Source of the DNA: Staphylococcus coagulans
GTDB lineage: Bacteria > Bacillota > Bacilli > Staphylococcales > Staphylococcaceae
DNA length: 64,000 nucleotides
Assembly: GCF_002901995.1 (NCBI RefSeq)
Contig: NZ_PPQN01000001.1
Location: 1 to 64,000, forward strand
Direction of reading: 5' to 3'
Part shown: positions 58,551-64,000 of the stretch, piece by piece
Numbering within the stretch: the first letter of the stretch is position 1
How the letters are laid out: every line of letters begins with the position of its first letter
Notes under the pieces: model-generated
Told to the model about the DNA's origin: nothing
What the model saw: only the letters and a program-made list of their open reading frames with translations
Database searches by the model: none
Position numbers and translations under genes: made by a program

Positions 58551-59813
58551 ATGTTTAAATTCAATGAAGATGAAGAAAACTTAAAATGTTCTTTCTGTGG
58601 TAAAGATCAGGATCAAGTTAAAAAGTTAGTTGCAGGGAGCGGTGTCTATATTTGTAATGAATGTATCGAACTCTGCTCTGAAATCGTTGAAGAAGAATTA
58701 AGTCAACAAGAAACAGAAGAATTAACAGAACTACCCACACCAAAAGAAATCATGGAGCAATTGAATAATTATGTCATCGGCCAAGAAAAAGCTAAAAAAT
58801 CTTTAGCAGTCGCAGTTTATAATCATTATAAACGTGTTCAACAATTAGGACCTAAAGATGACGACGTAGAATTACAAAAAAGTAATGTCGCTTTAATTGG
58901 GCCTACAGGTAGTGGTAAAACATTATTGGCACAAACATTGGCACGTACATTAAATGTACCGTTTGCTATTGCTGATGCCACAAGTTTGACAGAAGCTGGA
59001 TACGTAGGTGAAGATGTTGAAAATATTCTGTTACGTTTAATACAAGCAGCTGATTTCGATATTGATAAAGCCGAAAAAGGTATTATCTATGTCGATGAAA
59101 TTGATAAAATCGCACGTAAATCTGAGAATACGTCTATTACACGTGACGTTTCTGGCGAAGGTGTCCAACAGGCATTGCTCAAAATCTTAGAAGGTACAAC
59201 TGCAAGTGTACCGCCACAAGGTGGACGTAAGCATCCGAACCAAGAGTTTATTCAAATTGACACAACAAATATTCTCTTTATTTTAGGTGGTGCATTTGAT
59301 GGTATTAACGAAGTCATTAAACGCCGCCTAGGTGAAAAAGTTATCGGTTTCGCAAGTAACGAAGTTTCAAATTATGATGAAGCGAGTTTACTCGAACAAA
59401 TTCGACCAGAAGATTTACAAACGTATGGCTTAATTCCTGAGTTTATTGGTCGTGTACCTATTGTTGCAAACCTTGAAACCTTAGATGTCGAAGCGCTTAA
59501 AAATATTTTAACGCAACCTAAAAATGCACTTGTTAAGCAGTATACAAAAATGCTTGAATTAGATGGTGTTTCTTTAGAGTTTACTGACGAAGCATTAGCA
59601 GCAATAAGTGAAAAAGCAATAGAACGTAAAACAGGTGCACGTGGTCTACGCTCTATTATTGAAGAAGCATTGATAGATATCATGTACGATATTCCTTCAA
59701 CTGAAGATGTCGTGAAAGTTGTTATTACTAAAGAAACAATTGTTAATGAAACTGAGCCAGAACTCTATGATTCTGAAGGTAATCTCGTTAACGTGACAAA
59801 AACTTCTGCATAA
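58551..59813 (+). CDS. clpX: ATP-dependent Clp protease ATP-binding subunit ClpX
   Basis: An AAA+ unfoldase that feeds substrates to ClpP. The 420 residues contain the N-terminal zinc-binding domain (Cys13, Cys16, Cys35, Cys38) and Walker A GPTGSGKT near 120. The GYVGED pore loop, Walker [14 protein letters not shown], the ClpP-docking IGF in KVIGFAS, and the sensor-2 region [15 protein letters not shown] follow. All motifs are intact. AGGGGTG is the ribosome site. A terminator separates it from engB, though staphylococci keep the two adjacent. Confidence 0.98.
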   Translation: MFKFNEDEENLKCSFCGKDQDQVKKLVAGSGVYICNECIELCSEIVEEELSQQETEELTELPTPKEIMEQLNNYVIGQEKAKKSLAVAVYNHYKRVQQLGPKDDDVELQKSNVALIGPTGSGKTLLAQTLARTLNVPFAIADATSLTEAGYVGEDVENILLRLIQAADFDIDKAEKGIIYVDEIDKIARKSENTSITRDVSGEGVQQALLKILEGTTASVPPQGGRKHPNQEFIQIDTTNILFILGGAFDGINEVIKRRLGEKVIGFASNEVSNYDEASLLEQIRPEDLQTYGLIPEFIGRVPIVANLETLDVEALKNILTQPKNALVKQYTKMLELDGVSLEFTDEALAAISEKAIERKTGARGLRSIIEEALIDIMYDIPSTEDVVKVVITKETIVNETEPELYDSEGNLVNVTKTSA

Positions 59814-59905
59814 GCCAAGGGTAAATTTAAAAGAATAATGGCATAAAAGGTTGTTCCGAAATTTATTTCTTTTTTAAGTTTGCGCATGTTTTTGTTTATT
59901 GTTGC

Positions 59906-59953
59906 AAAGCTGAGTCTCATAATCAAATGGATTATGTCTCAGCTTTTTTTATA
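59906..59953 (+). terminator. Terminator of clpX
   Basis: AGCTGAG-T-CATAATC pairs with GATTATG-T-CTCAGCT (59908-59944), followed by TTTTTTT. Confidence 0.9.
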
Positions 59954-59979
59954 ATAAAAATAAAAGAGGTGAAATTAAA

Positions 59980-60573
59980 GTGAAAATTAATCCAAACCAT
60001 GTCGATTTATTAATAAGTGCAGTAAAGCCAGAACAATATCCCGATCTCGGTTTGCACGAAGTGGCACTAAGCGGGCGCTCTAACGTTGGTAAATCGACAT
60101 TTATCAATAGCATGATTGGACGCAAAAATATGGCTAGAACTTCACAACAGCCAGGTAAAACACAAACACTCAACTTTTTCAATATTGATGAACAATTAAT
60201 TTTTGTTGATGTGCCAGGTTATGGTTATGCCAAAGTAAGTAAAAAACAGCGTGAAGCATTTGGTAAAATGATTGAAACTTATATCACAACACGAGAACAG
60301 TTAAAACTAGTGATACAACTTGTTGACCTTCGTCATCCGCCGACTGAAGATGATGTGCTCATGTATGATTTTTTAAAGTACTATGACATCCCAACATTAA
60401 TCATTGCGACAAAAGAAGATAAAATTCCAAAAGGGAAAGTCCAAAAGCATATTAAAATCATTAAAGAAAAACTAAAGTTGGAAAAAGGGGATCAAATTAT
60501 TAGTTATTCTTCAATTGAGAAAAAGAAGCAAGATTTGATTTGGTCTACAATCCAAGAATTTTTAGAAGCATAA
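59980..60573 (+). CDS. engB: Ribosome biogenesis GTPase YsxC/EngB
   Basis: An essential GTPase for 50S subunit assembly. The 197 residues hold G1 GRSNVGKS near 31-38, G2/G3 with [14 protein letters not shown] and [14 protein letters not shown]4 [13 protein letters not shown] (TKxD) and G5 ISYSSIE. The start is GTG at 59980 with GAGGTG upstream. It lies only 27 bases after the clpX terminator run. Confidence 0.97.
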   Translation: MKINPNHVDLLISAVKPEQYPDLGLHEVALSGRSNVGKSTFINSMIGRKNMARTSQQPGKTQTLNFFNIDEQLIFVDVPGYGYAKVSKKQREAFGKMIETYITTREQLKLVIQLVDLRHPPTEDDVLMYDFLKYYDIPTLIIATKEDKIPKGKVQKHIKIIKEKLKLEKGDQIISYSSIEKKKQDLIWSTIQEFLEA

Positions 60574-60635
60574 AGACGACTTCGAAGTACATATGTTATT
60601 TTATTAAAGCATGTCAATATACGCAAGGACAGCAT

Positions 60636-60680
60636 AAGATGAGGTTTTATAACGAAGCCATTTTATCTTTCTTTTCTAAC
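60636..60680 (+). terminator. Possible terminator of engB
   Basis: AAGATGAGG and CCATTTTATCTT can pair with several G-U pairs, followed by TCTTTTCT. Weak. Confidence 0.4.
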
Positions 60681-60740
60681 CCTAAGTCATTCGTACTTCA
60701 ATAAATCTTTAAATCATCAAATTAAAGTTTCTTTTTTTAA

Positions 60741-60768
60741 TTAGAATGAATCTAATCTGTGTTATAAT
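60741..60768 (+). promoter_or_regulatory. hemA promoter with a PerR-like box
   Basis: TATAAT (60763-60768) is preceded 16 bases earlier by TTAGAA as the probable -35. That hexamer is part of TTAGAATGAATCTAA (60741-60755), which matches the PerR-box consensus TTATAATNATTATAA at 11 of 14 fixed positions and has TTAGA/TCTAA arms. PerR represses hemA in Bacillus subtilis; the same is inferred here. Confidence 0.55.
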
Positions 60769-60800
60769 GTAGTTATTGTAGATTATATGGGGGCATAAAC

Positions 60801-62141
60801 ATGTATTTAATAGCAGTAAGTGTAAATCATCGAACAGCTGATGTTACATGTCGTGAGAAGCTAGCATTTAAAGAAGAAAATATGCTTAGCGTCCACGAAT
60901 CACTGTTTGAAACAAAGTCTATATTAGAGAACGTGATCTTATCAACTTGTAACCGTACTGAAGTCTATGCTGTAGTCGATCAAATTCATACGGGCCGTTA
61001 TTACATTCAAAGATTTTTGGCGAGACAATTTAATTTTGAGGTAGATGAGATAAAAGCCATTTCTGAAGTTAAAACAGAAAATGATGCTATTGAACATCTA
61101 TTTAAAGTTGCTTCTGGGTTAGATTCAATTGTCCTAGGAGAAACTCAGATACTTGGTCAAATGAGAGATGCTTTCTTTACAGCTCAAAAAGCAGGAACTA
61201 CGGGCACTATATTTAATGAGTTGTTTAAGCAAGCGATTACTTTTAGTAAAAAGGCACACCATGAAACAGATATCGCTGACAACACAATTAGTGTATCTTA
61301 CGGTGCTGTGGAACTTGCGAAAAAGATGTTCGGTAAACTTAATAAAAAGCATGCGTTAGTGATTGGCGCTGGTGAAATGGCAGAATTGTCATTGCTCAAT
61401 TTAAAAGGTGCTGGCGTAAGTGAGATTACGATAATTAATCGTACATTATCACGCGCAAAATCATTAGCGGATCAATACGGGGTTCATTATGCTGAATGGG
61501 ATGCGTTAGGTGATTTTCTCGTAAAATCAGATATCGTAATCAGTTCTACAAGTTCTGAACAATTTATTATTACGCAAGACATGTTAGAAATGTGTCAGGC
61601 TGTGGCGAAAACAGCTCAAAAAGTACTCATTGATATTGCAGTTCCGAGAGATATCGAACCATTTGAAGCAAATGATACAGAGTTGTTTATTTACGATGTT
61701 GATGATTTAAAAGGTCTCGTTGATGCAAATTTACGTGAACGTCGTAAAGCGGCAGACCAAATCTTATTGCGTATACCGTCTGAAATTGAAAAACATAATG
61801 AATGGGTGAGAATGTTAGGCGTTGTTCCTGTTATTCGTGCTTTACGAGAAAAAGCAATGTTAATTCAACAAGAGACGATGGATAGCATAGACCGTAAGTT
61901 GCCTAATATGTCTGAACGTGATCGTAAAGTTGTTTCTAAACATACGAAAAGTATTATTAATCAAATGTTGAAAGACCCAATCAAGCAAGCCAAAGAAATA
62001 AGTGACGATCGAAACGCAGATGCTAAGCTTCAATTATTTAAAGAAATTTTTGATTTAGAAGTTGAAGCGGATTATAAATCTCAAGCCATTGAGAAAAAAA
62101 GAACACTTTTAAGAGAGAGATTACTTAATTTTGAAACTTAA
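60801..62141 (+). CDS. hemA: Glutamyl-tRNA reductase
   Basis: The first committed step of heme synthesis: reduces glutamyl-tRNA to glutamate-1-semialdehyde. The 446-residue protein has catalytic Cys50 in [13 protein letters not shown], followed by [15 protein letters not shown] and the NADPH-binding [23 protein letters not shown] and a C-terminal dimerisation helix complete it. It leads the hemAXC(D) operon, 14 bases before hemX. The promoter carries a PerR-like box. In staphylococci HemX lowers HemA levels, giving feedback. Confidence 0.97.
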   Translation: MYLIAVSVNHRTADVTCREKLAFKEENMLSVHESLFETKSILENVILSTCNRTEVYAVVDQIHTGRYYIQRFLARQFNFEVDEIKAISEVKTENDAIEHLFKVASGLDSIVLGETQILGQMRDAFFTAQKAGTTGTIFNELFKQAITFSKKAHHETDIADNTISVSYGAVELAKKMFGKLNKKHALVIGAGEMAELSLLNLKGAGVSEITIINRTLSRAKSLADQYGVHYAEWDALGDFLVKSDIVISSTSSEQFIITQDMLEMCQAVAKTAQKVLIDIAVPRDIEPFEANDTELFIYDVDDLKGLVDANLRERRKAADQILLRIPSEIEKHNEWVRMLGVVPVIRALREKAMLIQQETMDSIDRKLPNMSERDRKVVSKHTKSIINQMLKDPIKQAKEISDDRNADAKLQLFKEIFDLEVEADYKSQAIEKKRTLLRERLLNFET

Positions 62142-62155
62142 CAAGCGGTGATGCT

Positions 62156-62992
62156 ATGGAAGAGACCTTTTTTATACGGTTTCATGAAATAATATTATTG
62201 ATTTATTTAGTGAGCATGGTTTGTTTAATTATAGACGTGTTCCAAAAAAATTATCGTGTGCAAAATATTGGTTTTTATGCATTAGGGATTGTTTGGTTTT
62301 GTCAAACAGTCTCTTTAACTATGTTTATTACATGGCAAAAACAACTGCCGTTAACATCTCTAGTAGAGAGTTTTTATGTTTTAACGTGGTTAATACTGAC
62401 AATTACTTTCATTATGTCAGTGATGCGACAATCTGACTTTATGATTGCATTTTTAAATGTAATTGGTTTTATCTTTATGACCATTCATACGTTTCATCCA
62501 CAACAATTTAAAATGGGCGGAACGCGACTCACAGTCATGAATGAGCTCCTTGTTTTCCATATATCACTCGCTTTACTAAGCTATGTGATCTTTGCAGTTG
62601 CATTTGTAAATGCAATCATCTATTTGATTCAATATCGTAATTTAAAACAAAAGCGTTTTAATCAAAATTATTTTCGAATAAGTAGTATCGGAACACTTGA
62701 AAAAATTGTATTTTACAGTTCTCTTGTTGGCACAATCATTATGTTTATAAGCTTGTTATTAGGAATATTATGGGGAATGAATTCAATCGGTTTCCATATT
62801 TTCGCCGATTTGAAAGTTATCTCATCATTAATTATTTTTGTGGCTTATTCTATATTTATTGCTTTACGACTCACACATCGATTTAAGCAATACTTTTTAA
62901 TTCAGTTGAATATTATGTTATTTTTAGGCTGTATGTTTAACTTGATTGTCGTCACTCAATTATCAACGTTCCATCAATGGACAGGTGTGTAA
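62156..62992 (+). CDS. hemX: HemX, membrane regulator of glutamyl-tRNA reductase (CcsA-like)
   Basis: An integral membrane protein of 278 residues with about eight hydrophobic helices and a cytochrome c assembly/CcsA-like fold. It opens [21 protein letters not shown]. The central [20 protein letters not shown] and [19 protein letters not shown] are seen. The WWD-type heme-handling motif is reduced to ILWGMNS. In S. aureus HemX is reported to hold down HemA abundance. It lies between hemA and hemC; its stop is followed 25 bases later by the hemC start. Confidence 0.92.
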   Translation: MEETFFIRFHEIILLIYLVSMVCLIIDVFQKNYRVQNIGFYALGIVWFCQTVSLTMFITWQKQLPLTSLVESFYVLTWLILTITFIMSVMRQSDFMIAFLNVIGFIFMTIHTFHPQQFKMGGTRLTVMNELLVFHISLALLSYVIFAVAFVNAIIYLIQYRNLKQKRFNQNYFRISSIGTLEKIVFYSSLVGTIIMFISLLLGILWGMNSIGFHIFADLKVISSLIIFVAYSIFIALRLTHRFKQYFLIQLNIMLFLGCMFNLIVVTQLSTFHQWTGV

Positions 62993-63017
62993 CGAATTTT
63001 TATTGGAGGAAAACTCA

Positions 63018-63941
63018 ATGCGTAAACTAATTGTCGGTTCAAGAAGAAGCCAACTTGCGCTTACCCAAAGTCAACAGTTTATCGATCGTTTAAAAGCAAT
63101 TGAGCCTGATTTGGATATTGAAATTAAAGAAATTGTAACTAAAGGCGATCAAATAGTCGATAGACAGTTATCAAAAGTAGGTGGCAAAGGCTTATTTGTA
63201 AAAGAAATTCAAAATGAATTATTTAATCATCAAATCGACTTTGCGATACATTCGTTAAAGGATGTGCCTAGTGAATTACCTGAAGGTCTTACATTAGGGT
63301 GTATCCCGGATCGAGAGAACCCTTTTGATGCTTATATCGCTAATAATCATGTGCCACTCAATGAGTTGCCTGATGGTAGTATTATTGGTACTAGTTCACT
63401 ACGACGTGGTGCACAAATTTTAGCGAAATACCCAAAACTCGAGATTAAATGGATAAGAGGCAATATCGATACGCGATTAAAGAAACTCCATTCAGAGGAT
63501 TATGATGCGATTATTTTAGCTGCAGCAGGTTTAAAACGAATGGGTTGGTCTGACGATATCGTCACGTCTTACCTTGATAACGGACAACTTGTTCCAGCGA
63601 TTGGTCAAGGTGCACTGGGTATTGAGTGTCGATCAGACGATTATGAATTATTGGCATTGCTTGCTAAGGTACATAATCAAGATGTGGCTGACTGTGTTGC
63701 TGCAGAACGCACATTCTTGAAGGAAATGAATGGAAGTTGCCAAGTCCCAATTGGTGGCTATGCGTATAAAGATGACAAACAACGTATCCATTTTACAGGT
63801 TTGATCATGTCACCAGATGGTACACAACGCTTTGAGCACACTGAAATAGGGGATCAACCTATTGGATTGGGAAATAAAGTGAGTCAAACATTAAAAGCCC
63901 AAGGTGCAGATCAAATTATAGCAGCATTAAACGCAGAATAA
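63018..63941 (+). CDS. hemC: Porphobilinogen deaminase (hydroxymethylbilane synthase)
   Basis: Joins four porphobilinogens into hydroxymethylbilane using a dipyrromethane cofactor. The 307 residues show [38 protein letters not shown] with [12 protein letters not shown] and [30 protein letters not shown] and the cofactor cysteine in [13 protein letters not shown] follow. All are conserved. The longer open frame from 62946 overlaps hemX and lacks a site; the ATG at 63018 follows GGAGG. It is third in the heme operon. Confidence 0.97.
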   Translation: MRKLIVGSRRSQLALTQSQQFIDRLKAIEPDLDIEIKEIVTKGDQIVDRQLSKVGGKGLFVKEIQNELFNHQIDFAIHSLKDVPSELPEGLTLGCIPDRENPFDAYIANNHVPLNELPDGSIIGTSSLRRGAQILAKYPKLEIKWIRGNIDTRLKKLHSEDYDAIILAAAGLKRMGWSDDIVTSYLDNGQLVPAIGQGALGIECRSDDYELLALLAKVHNQDVADCVAAERTFLKEMNGSCQVPIGGYAYKDDKQRIHFTGLIMSPDGTQRFEHTEIGDQPIGLGNKVSQTLKAQGADQIIAALNAE

Positions 63942-63955
63942 AGAAGGTGTATAAA

Positions 63956-64000
63956 ATGAAGCCAGTCGTAGTGATGACACAAACAAAGCCGTATGTAGAT
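63956..64000 (+). CDS. hemD: Start of uroporphyrinogen-III synthase (partial, cut by window edge)
   Basis: Only 15 codons are in the window (MKPVVVMTQTKPYVD). The ATG at 63956 follows AAGAAGGTG by eight bases and lies 14 bases after the hemC stop. The peptide resembles the beta-strand start of HemD, and hemD follows hemC in staphylococci. The call rests mainly on position. Confidence 0.8.
   Translation, partial: MKPVVVMTQTKPYVD

Noticed and set aside
59372-59683. 103-codon minus-strand frame inside clpX
   Set aside because: Serine-rich antisense translation of the AAA+ coding sequence; no start signals.

Overview
The window is ordinary chromosomal DNA of a low-GC Gram-positive bacterium and almost certainly a Staphylococcus. 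The protein sequences (EzrA, AckA, Ald, DnaE, PolA, ClpX) and the gene order phoPR-polA-mutM-coaE-gapB-nrdR-dnaB-dnaI-thrS-lysP-infC-rpmI-rplT-...-tig-clpX-engB-hemAXCD match the staphylococcal core genome. The copper-protein gene cutC sits behind pepQ, and an ornithine-cyclodeaminase-family gene sits beside rpsD. As far as I recall S. aureus differs at both places, so a non-aureus species is likely; I cannot name it.

Layout. Positions 1-100 look like the 3' end (guide-RNA-like right end) of an IS200/IS605-type TnpB element whose body lies outside the window. 0.4-7.4 kb is mostly on the minus strand: serA with its aminotransferase, an OsmC-like protein, an ornithine-cyclodeaminase-like enzyme, rpsD with a structured leader, and a GAF/fRMsr protein; a plus-strand glycerophosphodiesterase interrupts it. 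7.6-17.3 kb is on the plus strand: ezrA, cysteine desulfurase-thiI, a TauE-like permease, sppA, an RDD protein, tpx, ytxK and ackA. 17.6-22.7 kb is mixed: two universal stress proteins, ald with tandem cre-like sites, pepQ-cutC and a UPF0173 hydrolase. From 23 kb to the end every gene is on the plus strand: ytoI-nrnA-dnaE, malic enzyme-accDA, pfkA-pykA, citZ-icd, phoPR, polA-mutM-coaE, gapB, nrdR-dnaB-dnaI, thrS, lysP, infC-rpmI-rplT, a Nudix and a TPR-like protein, tig, clpX-engB, and hemA-hemX-hemC with the first codons of hemD.

How it works together. The middle is a central-carbon block: glycolysis (pfkA, pykA), TCA entry (citZ, icd), malate to pyruvate, acetyl-CoA carboxylation, acetate formation (ackA) and gluconeogenesis (gapB). 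Several of these genes carry CcpA (cre)-like sites. The replication genes (dnaE, polA, dnaB, dnaI, nrdR) and the translation genes (rpsD, thrS, infC, rpmI, rplT) make up much of the rest.

RNA-level control is unusually dense. There is an S4-type leader before rpsD, a T-box before thrS, a lysine riboswitch before lysP and an L20 leader before infC, which itself probably begins at a non-AUG codon. I found no rRNA, tRNA, CRISPR array, prophage or complete insertion sequence. I did not find a convincing new multi-gene system; the most interesting items are regulatory: palindromes in the clpX and hemA promoters, tandem cre-like sites at ald, a Pho-box-like array at phoP, and the TnpB-type RNA end at the left edge.
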